Positions 6,625 to 13,683 of a stretch of 30,127 nucleotides of DNA are shown in pieces. A program made the position numbers and the translations under genes. Under the pieces are notes generated by a model. It saw nothing but the letters and a program-made list of their open reading frames with translations, was not told where the DNA came from and did not search any database. Numbering within the stretch: position 1 is the stretch's first letter; each line of letters opens with the position of its first letter. Location: positions 46,398 through 76,524 of the forward strand of contig CAJUCT010000018.1 in assembly GCA_910585015.1 (NCBI GenBank). Reading direction: 5' to 3'. This stretch comes from an uncultured Acetatifactor sp. GTDB lineage: Bacteria > Bacillota > Clostridia > Lachnospirales > Lachnospiraceae.

Positions 6625-7946
6625 TGCTAACAACCTTAAAGAATGCATTCAAAATTAAAGAGATAAGGACCAAGATCCTTTTTACGCTGGCAATGTTGGT
6701 TGTGATCCGTCTGGGATCACAGCTGCCTGTGCCGGGCGTGAACAGGGCTTTCTTCTCAGACTGGTTTGCTCAGCAGACAGGTGATGCATTTAGTTTCTTT
6801 GACGCGATAACGGGCGGATCATTTATAAATATGTCTATCCTGGCCTTGAATATCAGTCCTTATATCACTTCTTCCATCATTATGCAGCTTTTGACTATCG
6901 CTATTCCCAAACTGGAGGAGATGCAGCGGGACGGTGAGGATGGAAGAAAGAAAATTGCTTCCATTACCAGATATGTGACCGTAGTGTTGGCTGTGGTACA
7001 GGCTGCCGCGATGTCCATCGGGTTCGGCAGACAGGGCTTGCTGATGACGTACAATGCGCTTAATGTGATCACTTGTATCGCCGCGCTCACCGCAGGCAGC
7101 GCTTTTATGATGTGGGTGGGTGAGCGTATTACCGAGAAGGGGATTGGCAATGGTATTTCCATTGTACTGGTCATAAATATTGTATCCAGGCTTCCCCAGG
7201 ATCTTGCCAATCTGTTTGAGCAGTTTGTGGTTGGCAAGTTTGGTAGCGCGCCGGCTACAGCTGTGTTGTCAGCCTGTGTCATCATAGTTATTATTATTTT
7301 GATGGTTGTATTGGTTATTGTGTTGAATGCAGGTGTGCGTAAGATTCCTGTTCAGTATGCAAAAAAGGTCCAGGGCAGGAAGATGGTTGGCGGACAGACT
7401 TCCAATATTCCGCTGAAGGTCAATACTTCCGGTGTAATCCCGGTGATCTTTGCCTCTTCCATCATGCAGACACCGATTATTATCTGTAACTTTGCAGGTT
7501 ATCAGGGAACGGGTTTTTGGGGAGAGATACTCAAGGGACTGAATCAGAATTACTGGTGCAATCCCAGTCAGCCAATCTATTCCATCGGTATGCTGGTATA
7601 TATCCTGTTGGTAATTTTCTTTGCATACTTCTATACATCCATCACCTTCAACCCGTTGATGGTGGCGGATAATATGAAGAGGCAGGGCGGCTTTATTCCT
7701 GGTATCAGACCGGGCAAGCCCACCAGCGATTACCTGACCAGGGTGCTGAATTACCTGATCTTTATCGGAGCCGTGGGACTGGTTATTATCGCCATACTGC
7801 CGTATATTTTCAGCGGTCTGTTCGGCGCACACATTTCCTTTGGCGGAACCAGCCTGATCATTATTGTCAGCGTTATTCTGGAGACCATGAAACAGGTGGA
7901 GTCCCAGATGCTGGTGCGCAACTATAAGGGCTTTTTGAACGATTAA
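6624..7946 (+). CDS. secY: Protein translocase subunit SecY
   Basis: This 440-aa protein is SecY, the channel-forming subunit of the SecYEG translocon in the cytoplasmic membrane. About ten hydrophobic segments are visible, the first around residues 16-32 (LAMLVVIRLGSQLPVPGVN). The plug-region motif SFFDAITGGSFINMSILALN, GVRKIPVQYAKK in a cytoplasmic loop, and NPLMVADNMKRQGGFIPGIR are strongly conserved. Length is typical for Firmicutes (about 430 aa). The ATG overlaps the rplO stop. A weak terminator and a new promoter follow, so secY probably ends the spc transcript unless there is read-through. Confidence 0.98.
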   Translation: MLTTLKNAFKIKEIRTKILFTLAMLVVIRLGSQLPVPGVNRAFFSDWFAQQTGDAFSFFDAITGGSFINMSILALNISPYITSSIIMQLLTIAIPKLEEMQRDGEDGRKKIASITRYVTVVLAVVQAAAMSIGFGRQGLLMTYNALNVITCIAALTAGSAFMMWVGERITEKGIGNGISIVLVINIVSRLPQDLANLFEQFVVGKFGSAPATAVLSACVIIVIIILMVVLVIVLNAGVRKIPVQYAKKVQGRKMVGGQTSNIPLKVNTSGVIPVIFASSIMQTPIIICNFAGYQGTGFWGEILKGLNQNYWCNPSQPIYSIGMLVYILLVIFFAYFYTSITFNPLMVADNMKRQGGFIPGIRPGKPTSDYLTRVLNYLIFIGAVGLVIIAILPYIFSGLFGAHISFGGTSLIIIVSVILETMKQVESQMLVRNYKGFLND

Positions 7947-7956
7947 GCAGAGCAGG

Positions 7957-8002
7957 AAAGGCGCTTTCCCATGATTTTTGATCATAGAGGGCGTCTTTTT
8001 TT
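7957..8002 (+). terminator. Probable weak terminator after secY
   Basis: An imperfect stem forms from GCGCTTTC with GAGGGCG (two G-U pairs), with an inner ATGAT/ATCAT stem. Seven T residues follow at 7996-8002. The stem is weaker than other terminators in the window, so partial read-through into adk is likely. Confidence 0.55.
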
Positions 8003-8026
8003 GAAATATAAATGCAAAAATAGATA

Positions 8027-8055
8027 TTGCAATCACTGAATGAAATAGGTAAAAT
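8027..8055 (+). promoter_or_regulatory. Sigma-A-type promoter for adk-map-KOW-infA
   Basis: The -35 box TTGCAA (8027-8032) is separated by 17 nt from the -10 box TAAAAT (8050-8055). It lies just after the secY terminator and about 55 nt upstream of the adk start, so it should drive adk and the genes after it. Confidence 0.7.
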
Positions 8056-8110
8056 AGTAATGTTATGAAGGTAAATCGAACGGTCGGGTATACGGCAGAA
8101 AGAGGTTAAT

Positions 8111-8752
8111 ATGAAGATAATTATGTTAGGTGCGCCTGGCGCAGGCAAGGGAACACAGGCTAAGATGATTGCGGAGAAGTATGGGATTCCTCATGTATCC
8201 ACCGGGGATATCTTCAGGGCCAATATCAAGAACGGCACACAGCTGGGAATGGAAGCCAAGAAGTATATGGATCAGGGGCTGTTGGTGCCAGATGAATTGA
8301 CCGTGAAGATCCTGCTTGACCGAGTGGCTCAGGAAGATTGTAAGAACGGCTATGTACTGGATGGTTTTCCCCGTACCATACCCCAGGCGGAGGTGCTGGA
8401 CAAAGCGCTGGCTGAACTTGGAGAGGAGATTGACTATGCCGTCAATGTGGATGTGCCTGACGAGAACATCGTGAAGAGGATGTCCGGCAGAAGGGCATGT
8501 CTGTCCTGCGGCGCAACCTACCATGTGGAGCATATTCCCCCCAAGCAGGAGGGTGTCTGTGACAATTGCGGCCAGTCCCTGGTGCTGCGTGATGACGATA
8601 AGCCGGAGACCGTACAGAACCGCCTGAAGGTATATCACGACCAGACGCAGCCTTTGATTGATTTCTATACCGCCAAGGGTGTACTCAGGACTGTGGACGG
8701 AACCGTGGATATGAAGGATGTTTTTGAGGCAATTGTTTTTATTTTGGACTGA
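8111..8752 (+). CDS. adk: Adenylate kinase
   Basis: This 213-aa enzyme converts ATP and AMP reversibly to two ADP in the cytoplasm. The P-loop GAPGAGKGT is at residues 7-15, with TGDIFR at about 31-36 and DGFPRT at 84-89. The LID domain carries four cysteines (C130, C133, C150, C153), so it is the long, zinc-binding Gram-positive form. The start follows AGAGGTTAAT. It sits between secY and map as in most Firmicutes, but has its own promoter. Confidence 0.98.
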   Translation: MKIIMLGAPGAGKGTQAKMIAEKYGIPHVSTGDIFRANIKNGTQLGMEAKKYMDQGLLVPDELTVKILLDRVAQEDCKNGYVLDGFPRTIPQAEVLDKALAELGEEIDYAVNVDVPDENIVKRMSGRRACLSCGATYHVEHIPPKQEGVCDNCGQSLVLRDDDKPETVQNRLKVYHDQTQPLIDFYTAKGVLRTVDGTVDMKDVFEAIVFILD

Positions 8753-8810
8753 TGGTGCAGGGAATGCCCTGGCAGATTGGTAAGTAAGGCGTGGAAAGAG
8801 GATATTCGGT

Positions 8811-9563
8811 ATGGCAGTGACGATTAAATCGGAGAGAGAGATAGAATTGATGCGGGAGTCCTGCAGGCTTCTGTCCATTGTACACAAGGAGATGGAGGAG
8901 GCCATAAGGCCCGGTATGTCAACCAAGGACATTGATATCCTGGGTGACACCTTGATCCGGAAGATGGGGTGTATTCCCAATTTCAAGAATTATCATAGAT
9001 ATCCGGCCTCCATATGTGTGTCAGTAAACGATGAGGTGGTGCATGGGATCCCCAGCAAGCACCGCATTTTACAGGAGGGCGATATTGTCAGTCTGGACGC
9101 GGGGCTGATTTATAAGGGCTATCATTCCGATGCCGCCCGCACACATGCGGTTGGAAAGATCAGTCCCCAGGCACAGCAGTTGATAGATGTAACTAAGCAG
9201 TGCTTTTTTGAAGGAATAAAGGTGGCGAAAGCGGGCAATTATCTATTTGACATCTCCAATGCCATTGATGCCTATGCCACTTCCTTCGGGTATGGCATAG
9301 TGCGGGAGTTGGTGGGACACGGAATCGGCACGGCGCTGCATGAGGATCCCCAGATTCCCAACTTTGCCCAGAGGCGCAGGGGCCCCAAGCTTCGGGCCGG
9401 CATGACCCTGGCTGTGGAGCCTATGATCAATATGGGCGCGGCAGACGTGGTATGGCTGGACGACGATTGGACGGTGGTGACCGAGGACGGTTCCCTGTCG
9501 GCCCACTATGAGAACACGATTCTTATCACGGACGGGGAGCCGGAAATATTGACACTGTATTAA
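8811..9563 (+). CDS. map: Methionine aminopeptidase, type I
   Basis: This 250-aa enzyme removes the initiator methionine from nascent proteins. The dinuclear metal ligands expected of the family are present: D96, D107, H170, E203 and E234, and H79 of VVHG is the conserved substrate-side histidine. The pita-bread core covers almost the whole protein and there is no N-terminal zinc or SH3 extension. The upstream gap of 58 nt has a weak RBS (GGAAAGAGGATATTCGGT). Genome order adk-map-infA is standard. Confidence 0.97.
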   Translation: MAVTIKSEREIELMRESCRLLSIVHKEMEEAIRPGMSTKDIDILGDTLIRKMGCIPNFKNYHRYPASICVSVNDEVVHGIPSKHRILQEGDIVSLDAGLIYKGYHSDAARTHAVGKISPQAQQLIDVTKQCFFEGIKVAKAGNYLFDISNAIDAYATSFGYGIVRELVGHGIGTALHEDPQIPNFAQRRRGPKLRAGMTLAVEPMINMGAADVVWLDDDWTVVTEDGSLSAHYENTILITDGEPEILTLY

Positions 9564-9631
9564 TAACTCCGCGGCTGTTAGTGAGTCGAAAACGGATGCC
9601 GGCGGGAATATGATAAATAAGGGGAAAAGCT

Positions 9632-9892
9632 ATGACAGGACATTTTGCGACGGCCAAAGCAGGTCATGACGCAGGGGGGTTATATGTCATCGTGGGTGAG
9701 GATGAGGCATATGTTTATCTTTGTGACGGCAGTCTGCGCGGTATGGCCCATCCCAAAAAGAAGAACCGCAGGCATATCCAGATTATAAAGGAAACGGTGG
9801 ATCAGAATATCTTAAACCGCTTATTAAGGAAAGAAACAGTATTTGATCATGAGATTAAGTATGCCATAAAACAGTATTTGGCCACCAGGTAA
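9632..9892 (+). CDS. KOW-domain RNA-binding protein
   Basis: This 86-aa basic protein matches the small KOW/L14e-like proteins that clostridial genomes carry between map and infA. The N-terminal half has the KOW-like pattern GHDAGGLYVIVGEDEAYVYL followed by DGSLRGMAHPKKKNRRHIQI, a lysine- and arginine-rich segment suited to RNA contact. The C-terminal 35 residues look helical. The family is thought to bind RNA or ribosomes, but the exact role is not established. The RBS is GGGGAAAAGCT. Function is inferred from family and position only. Confidence 0.85.
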   Translation: MTGHFATAKAGHDAGGLYVIVGEDEAYVYLCDGSLRGMAHPKKKNRRHIQIIKETVDQNILNRLLRKETVFDHEIKYAIKQYLATR

Positions 9893-9957
9893 TTCCGAGC
9901 GGTACAGGTAGAGAGCCGTAAGGACTGCCCGGACAGGGCCTTGAAAGGAGAGTGTAT

Positions 9958-10176
9958 ATGTCTAAGAGTGACGTGATCGAAATCGAAGGTACCGTGGTGG
10001 AGAAACTGCCCAATACCATGTTCCAGGTGGAACTGGAGAACGGGCACAGGGTACTGGCGCATATCAGCGGTAAGCTGCGTCAGAACTTTATCCGTATTCT
10101 GCCCGGCGATAGGGTTACTTTGGAACTGTCCCCTTATGATTTGTCCAAGGGACGCATCATCTGGAGAGATAAGTAA
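9958..10176 (+). CDS. infA: Translation initiation factor IF-1
   Basis: This 72-aa OB-fold protein is IF-1, which occupies the ribosomal A site during initiation. The sequence MSKSDVIEIEGTVVEKLPN, then LAHISGKLRQNFIRILPGD and LSPYDLSKGRIIWRDK, is close to the family consensus. The ATG at 9958 was chosen over a GTG at 9952: GAAAGGAGAGTG gives correct spacing, and IF-1 proteins start MSK or MAK. The alternative would add MY. Confidence 0.97.
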   Translation: MSKSDVIEIEGTVVEKLPNTMFQVELENGHRVLAHISGKLRQNFIRILPGDRVTLELSPYDLSKGRIIWRDK

Positions 10177-10227
10177 TCCAGGTGTGCTATAATTAGGAAA
10201 AAAGATGAATTTTACAGGAAAAAGTAC

Positions 10228-10256
10228 TTGCATTACCAAAAAGTGCATGTTATAAT
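10228..10256 (+). promoter_or_regulatory. Strong sigma-A-type promoter for rpmJ and the alpha operon
   Basis: TTGCAT (10228-10233), a 17-nt spacer and a perfect TATAAT (10251-10256) lie 34 nt before the rpmJ start. A second candidate -10, TGCTATAAT with an extended TGn motif (10185-10193), has no good -35. This promoter probably initiates rpmJ-rpsM-rpsK-rpsD-rpoA-rplQ. Confidence 0.8.
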
Positions 10257-10289
10257 GTAAAACGGTCTTTTTTGAAAGGAGGGTTTAAC

Positions 10290-10403
10290 GTGAAGGTTAG
10301 ATCATCAGTAAAACCGATTTGCGAAAAGTGCAAAATCATCAAGAGAAAAGGACGCATCAGAGTTATTTGTGAGAATCCGAAACACAAGCAGAGACAGGGA
10401 TAA
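10290..10403 (+). CDS. rpmJ: 50S ribosomal protein L36
   Basis: This 37-aa protein is L36, the smallest large-subunit protein. It reads MKVRSSVKPICEKCKIIKRK and ends CENPKHKQRQG. The zinc ligands C11, C14 and C27 plus a histidine (H32) are present, so it is the Zn-binding form. The start is GTG at 10290 after AAAGGAGGGTTTAAC. It lies between infA and rpsM as usual, but is followed by an abnormally long spacer. Confidence 0.97.
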   Translation: MKVRSSVKPICEKCKIIKRKGRIRVICENPKHKQRQG

Positions 10404-10708
10404 TCACCGCCTGATCACAGCATTTTGATCAGGTATGTGAGTTCTTGTCCAGTTATTATGTGCGGCTGAACCAGCCCGTTTTCAGAGGGGCTGATTATCA
10501 TAGAACTGGGATAGGGCTTACGGAGATTACTTCTTGATTATCTGGACGTGGACGAAGGCGTTCAGAGAAGATCGGATTAGTAACTTAAGGCGTCCGGTTG
10601 GGTGAAAGCCCCAATCAATTAGTAACAGGCGTACAATAACAGACCAGATAAGTACGCAGCGTTTAGTTCCGCATGAGCGGAAGCGCAAAGAAAATGGAGG
10701 AAACGTAA
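10404..10708 (+). promoter_or_regulatory. 305-nt multi-helix leader before rpsM
   Basis: There is no credible ORF here. Visible pairings are CCTGATCA/TGATCAGG (10410-10417, 10426-10433), CCAGTT/AACTGG (10449-10454, 10504-10509) enclosing CAGCCC/GGGCTG (10472-10477, 10488-10493), a long-range closing helix TTATCTGG/CCAGATAA (10538-10545, 10644-10651) enclosing GGACG/CGTCC (10550-10554, 10591-10595) and GGTTGGG/CCCAATC (10596-10602, 10610-10616), and TTCCGC/GCGGAA (10667-10672, 10677-10682) close to the rpsM RBS. ATTAGTAAC plus AGGCGT occurs twice (10576-10593, 10618-10632). The layout suggests a regulatory RNA. Confidence 0.55.
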
Positions 10709-11080
10709 ATGGCTCGTATCGCAGGTGTTGACTTACCTAGGGAAAAACGAATCGAAATCGGTTTGACTTACATCTATGGCATCGGTAGAGTAAGCGCAAA
10801 CAAAATCTTGGCGGAGGCAGGCGTGAATCCTGATACCCGTGTAAGAGACGTAACTGACGAGGAAGTGAAGAAGATCAGCGAGGCAATCGAGAAGCTGAAT
10901 ATTATGGTTGAGGGTGATCTCCGCAGAGAGACCGCTCTGAACATCAAGAGATTGCAGGAGATCGGCTGCTATCGCGGCATTCGTCATCGTAAAGGTCTGC
11001 CCGTCCGCGGCCAGAACACGAAGAACAACGCCAGGACCCGCAAGGGACCCAAGCGCACCGTTGCAAACAAGAAGAAGTAA
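10709..11080 (+). CDS. rpsM: 30S ribosomal protein S13
   Basis: This 123-aa protein is S13, in the head of the small subunit, contacting P-site tRNA and the inter-subunit bridge. It begins MARIAGVDLPREKRIEIGLT and contains the conserved YIYGIGRVSA helix-two-turn-helix region. The C-terminal RGIRHRKGLPVRGQNTKNNA and the basic tail are standard. The start follows TGGAGGAAACGTAA. It is the first alpha-operon gene after the complex leader, the position where S4 autoregulation acts in Escherichia coli. Confidence 0.98.
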   Translation: MARIAGVDLPREKRIEIGLTYIYGIGRVSANKILAEAGVNPDTRVRDVTDEEVKKISEAIEKLNIMVEGDLRRETALNIKRLQEIGCYRGIRHRKGLPVRGQNTKNNARTRKGPKRTVANKKK

Positions 11081-11166
11081 GCTGGATGTAATACATCCAA
11101 ATACGTATTAAAAAAGTAATTATGCTTCGTAGGACAATGATTATTAGGAAAGTAGGTTAGTTTAAA
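11081..11166 (+). promoter_or_regulatory. Spacer with hairpin between rpsM and rpsK
   Basis: Two base pairs after the rpsM stop, TGGATGTA (11083-11090) and TACATCCA (11092-11099) form a perfect inverted repeat; as RNA it would fold with about six pairs and a 4-nt loop. The rest of the 86 nt is AT-rich without a clear promoter. GGAAAGTAGG is the only weak RBS before rpsK. Confidence 0.4.
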
Positions 11167-11559
11167 ATGGCAAAAGTTGCAAAGAAAGTAACAAAGAAAC
11201 GTGTCAAGAAAAACGTTGAACGGGGACAGGCACATATCCAGTCATCTTTTAACAACACAATTGTTACATTGACTGACGCGGAGGGCAATGCTTTGAGTTG
11301 GGCGAGTGCCGGTGGTCTTGGTTTTAGAGGTTCAAGGAAATCTACTCCGTATGCTGCGCAGATGGCAGCAGAAACAGCCACAAAAGCAGCACTGGTGCAT
11401 GGGCTTAAGACCGTAGACGTGTTTGTAAAGGGTCCCGGTTCGGGACGTGAGGCTGCAATCAGAGCTTTGTCTGCCTGCGGCCTGGAGGTGACAAGTATCC
11501 GTGACGTAACTCCGGTTCCTCACAATGGATGCCGTCCGCCCAAGAGGAGACGTGTATAG
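11167..11559 (+). CDS. rpsK: 30S ribosomal protein S11
   Basis: This 130-aa protein is S11, on the platform of the small subunit, lining the E-site mRNA path. It contains the standard QSSFNNTIVTLTDAEGNALS, the ASAGGLGFRGSRKSTPYAAQ core and the ending PVPHNGCRPPKRRRV. Length is normal. The start is ATG at 11167; the RBS (GGAAAGTAGGTTAG) is weaker than for neighbours. A 102-nt spacer with a GC-rich hairpin follows. Confidence 0.98.
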   Translation: MAKVAKKVTKKRVKKNVERGQAHIQSSFNNTIVTLTDAEGNALSWASAGGLGFRGSRKSTPYAAQMAAETATKAALVHGLKTVDVFVKGPGSGREAAIRALSACGLEVTSIRDVTPVPHNGCRPPKRRRV

Positions 11560-11661
11560 TAGATAGGATGGCGTGGGAAGCAGTTGGAAGAAGGTACCGG
11601 CAGCATGGCTGCGGCTGCGCTGCGGTATTGTAAACATCTATATTAAAAGGAGAAAATAGAA
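11560..11661 (+). promoter_or_regulatory. Spacer with alternative GC-rich hairpins between rpsK and rpsD
   Basis: TACCGGCAGC (11595-11604) can pair with GCTGCGGTA (11619-11627) with one bulged base, or its GCAGC end can form a tighter hairpin with GCTGC at 11608-11612 (GCAGC-ATG-GCTGC). The alternatives exclude each other. The rpsD RBS, AAAAGGAGAAA, follows about 20 nt later. No T-run is present. Confidence 0.45.
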
Positions 11662-12255
11662 ATGGCAGTTAATCGTGTACCTGTGTTAAAGAGATGCAGA
11701 GCATTAGGTTTGGAGCCTTCTTATCTGGGTTATGATAAGAAATCCAATAGAACCAACGCAAGAGCGGGCAAGAAGGTAAGTGAGTATGGCCTGCAGCTGC
11801 GTGAGAAGCAGAAGGCAAAATTCATTTATGGCGTATTGGAGAAGCCCTTCCACAACTACTATATAAAGGCTGATAGAATGAAGGGGATGACCGGTGAGAA
11901 TCTGATGGTGATGCTGGAGAGCAGACTGGACAATGTGGTGTTCAGAATGGGCTTCGCAAGAACCAGGAGAGAGGCTCGTCAGGTTGTGGGCCATAAGCAT
12001 GTGACCGTCAACGGCAGGGTGGTAAATATTCCTTCTTACCTGATCAAGGCCGGCGACGTGATTGAGATCAAGGAGAGTGCAAGATCCTTACAGAGATACA
12101 AGGATATCGTGGAGGTTACCGGCGGCAGGCTGGTGCCCGAATGGATGGATGCAGATATTGAGGCCCTGAAGGGAACCGTCAAGAATCTTCCTACCAGAGA
12201 GATGATCGATGTACCTGTAGACGAGATGTTGATTGTCGAGTTATATTCTAAGTAA
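11662..12255 (+). CDS. rpsD: 30S ribosomal protein S4
   Basis: This 197-aa protein is S4, a primary 16S rRNA binder and a known translational autoregulator in other bacteria. It begins MAVNRVPVLKRCRALGLEPS and lacks the four-cysteine zinc site seen in some paralogs. The S4 RNA-binding domain is around residues 90-155, with LDNVVFRMGFARTRREARQ and VGHKHVTVNGRVVNIPSYLI. Length is typical. It sits in the alpha operon between rpsK and rpoA, so it could act on nearby structured spacers; no site has been demonstrated. Confidence 0.98.
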   Translation: MAVNRVPVLKRCRALGLEPSYLGYDKKSNRTNARAGKKVSEYGLQLREKQKAKFIYGVLEKPFHNYYIKADRMKGMTGENLMVMLESRLDNVVFRMGFARTRREARQVVGHKHVTVNGRVVNIPSYLIKAGDVIEIKESARSLQRYKDIVEVTGGRLVPEWMDADIEALKGTVKNLPTREMIDVPVDEMLIVELYSK

Positions 12256-12279
12256 TCCATGTCCATATTCTCGACAAAG

Positions 12280-12394
12280 AATGGCCGTATGGCCATATAT
12301 GCTGTGAAGGCCATTATTTTTATAGTATATAGAGACAACAGGATTCGTAAACAGCCGATTCTCTTTTGATGTCATGTGCCGAAAGAGAATCGGC
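12280..12394 (+). promoter_or_regulatory. Alternative hairpins and a perfect 13-bp stem between rpsD and rpoA
   Basis: ATGGCC (12281-12286) can pair with GGCCAT at 12291-12296 (tight, 4-nt loop) or with GGCCAT at 12309-12314, which is followed by ATTATTTTTATAG. The second pairing is terminator-like and the first would prevent it. Downstream, GCCGATTCTCTTT (12354-12366) and AAAGAGAATCGGC (12382-12394) form a perfect 13-bp stem with a 15-nt loop. It ends about 12 nt before the rpoA AGGAGG. Confidence 0.55.
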
Positions 12395-12421
12395 AGGACT
12401 CTAATTAGGAGGGTATTTGCA

Positions 12422-13378
12422 GTGTTTGATTTTGAAAGACCGAATATTGAGGTTGTTGAGATCTCAGAAGATAAGAAATACGGTAAATTCGTAGTAGAGC
12501 CTTTGGAAAGAGGTTACGGCATCACCCTTGGCAACTCTCTGAGAAGAATCATGCTATCTTCTTTGCCGGGCGCAGCAGTGAGTCAGGTAAAGATCGAGGG
12601 CGTGTTACATGAGTTCAGTTCCATCCCCGGCGTGAAGGAGGATGTGACGGAGATCATCATGAATATCAAGAGTCTGGCGATCAAGAATAACAGCGAGACC
12701 AACGAAGTCAAAACAGCCTATATCGAGTTCGAGGGAGAGGGCGTAGTAAGGGCTTCTGATATTCAGGTGGACCAGGACATAGAGATCCTCAATCCGGATC
12801 TGGTGATTGCCACGCTGAGCGGCAAGAATACCAAGCTGTATATGGAATTGACCATTACCAGAGGCAGAGGCTATGTGAGTGCCGATAAGAACAAACGCGA
12901 AGATTTACCCATCGGCGTAATTGCGATAGATTCCATCTACACTCCGGTAGAACGGGTGAATGTGACAGTACAGAATACCCGTGTGGGTCAGATTACGGAT
13001 TACGACAAGCTGACATTGGATGTCCATACCAATGGTACGTTGGTTCCGGATGAGGCTGTCAGCCTGGCGGCCAAGGTACTCAGCGAGCATTTGAGCCTTT
13101 TCATCAACCTGTCCGAGAATGCTAAGAATGCTGAGGTTATGGTTGAGAAGGAAGATAACGAGAAGGAAAAAGTGTTGGAGATGAGTATTGACGAATTGGA
13201 ACTTTCCGTTCGTTCGTTCAACTGCCTGAAAAGGGCGGGTATTAATACAGTGGAAGAGTTGACCAATAAGACTTCGGAGGACATGATGAAGGTTCGAAAC
13301 CTGGGCCGCAAGTCCCTGGAGGAAGTGTTGGCGAAGCTGAAAGAGTTGGGATTACAGCTGAATCCCAGCGAAGACTGA
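12422..13378 (+). CDS. rpoA: DNA-directed RNA polymerase subunit alpha
   Basis: This 318-aa protein is the alpha subunit, which nucleates RNA polymerase assembly and contacts promoter UP elements and activators. The N-terminal domain has GYGITLGNSLRRIMLSSLPG and IKIEGVLHEFSSIPG-like segments. A charged linker (around residues 235-250) leads to the C-terminal domain with ELELSVRSFNCLKRAGINTV and RNLGRKSLEEVLAKL. The start is a GTG at 12422 after AGGAGGGTATTTGCA. An in-frame ATG at 12374 would add 16 residues, but it lies inside the upstream hairpin and relatives start MFDFERPNIE. Confidence 0.97.
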   Translation: MFDFERPNIEVVEISEDKKYGKFVVEPLERGYGITLGNSLRRIMLSSLPGAAVSQVKIEGVLHEFSSIPGVKEDVTEIIMNIKSLAIKNNSETNEVKTAYIEFEGEGVVRASDIQVDQDIEILNPDLVIATLSGKNTKLYMELTITRGRGYVSADKNKREDLPIGVIAIDSIYTPVERVNVTVQNTRVGQITDYDKLTLDVHTNGTLVPDEAVSLAAKVLSEHLSLFINLSENAKNAEVMVEKEDNEKEKVLEMSIDELELSVRSFNCLKRAGINTVEELTNKTSEDMMKVRNLGRKSLEEVLAKLKELGLQLNPSED

Positions 13379-13683
13379 AGTTGGAGAATTTCTAACATGA
13401 TAAAGTACATCATGTAAGAAATTCTAACCAACTTCTAAAGAATAGCCTGTGGCGATTCTTTATGGCCTAAAGCTGTTAGAAATTTCTTAAAAGTTGTTTT
13501 TCGGAAGCTTTTGTTGCAGGGAGTTTCGTTGAGGTAGATTGGCAGGTTATTTGTTTATGTTCCTTCAGTAAGTCCTATTGGCATGGGGGAGCGGTAACCC
13601 CGAGTGGAGCAAATATTACATCCGGTATGTAAGTCCGAAGAGCGTGGCCGGGTGTACCATGAATGGAGAAAGGAATTACGATT
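13379..13683 (+). promoter_or_regulatory. 305-nt spacer between rpoA and rplQ with mutually exclusive stems
   Basis: A long hairpin starts at the rpoA stop: AGTTGG, AGAATTTCT and ACATGAT (13379-13401) pair with ATCATGT, AGAAATTCT and CCAACT (13409-13433). Part of its left arm, AATTTCTAACA (13388-13398), is also perfectly complementary to TGTTAGAAATT (13474-13484). Its right-arm end CAACTT (13429-13434) is complementary to AAGTTG (13491-13496), which runs into TTTTT. TAAAGAAT/ATTCTTTA (13436-13443, 13455-13462) forms a further stem. This has the layout of an attenuator-like switch. The later half (13500-13683) has no ORF; a candidate RBS is GGAGAAAGGAATT. Confidence 0.55.

Noticed and set aside
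7269..8036. 255-codon reverse ORF over secY
   Set aside because: It lies opposite secY and the following intergenic region, has histidine- and glutamine-rich shadow composition and no RBS; secY is certain.
8126..8986. 286-codon reverse ORF over adk and the start of map
   Set aside because: It is antisense to two certain enzymes and has no recognisable domain.
10185..10193. Extended -10 TGCTATAAT as the main promoter for rpmJ
   Set aside because: No acceptable -35 is present at the right distance, and the promoter at 10228-10256 is much better and closer.
12374..12421. Longer RpoA starting at ATG 12374
   Set aside because: The ATG lies in the loop of a 13-bp stem without an RBS; the GTG at 12422 has AGGAGG and matches relatives.
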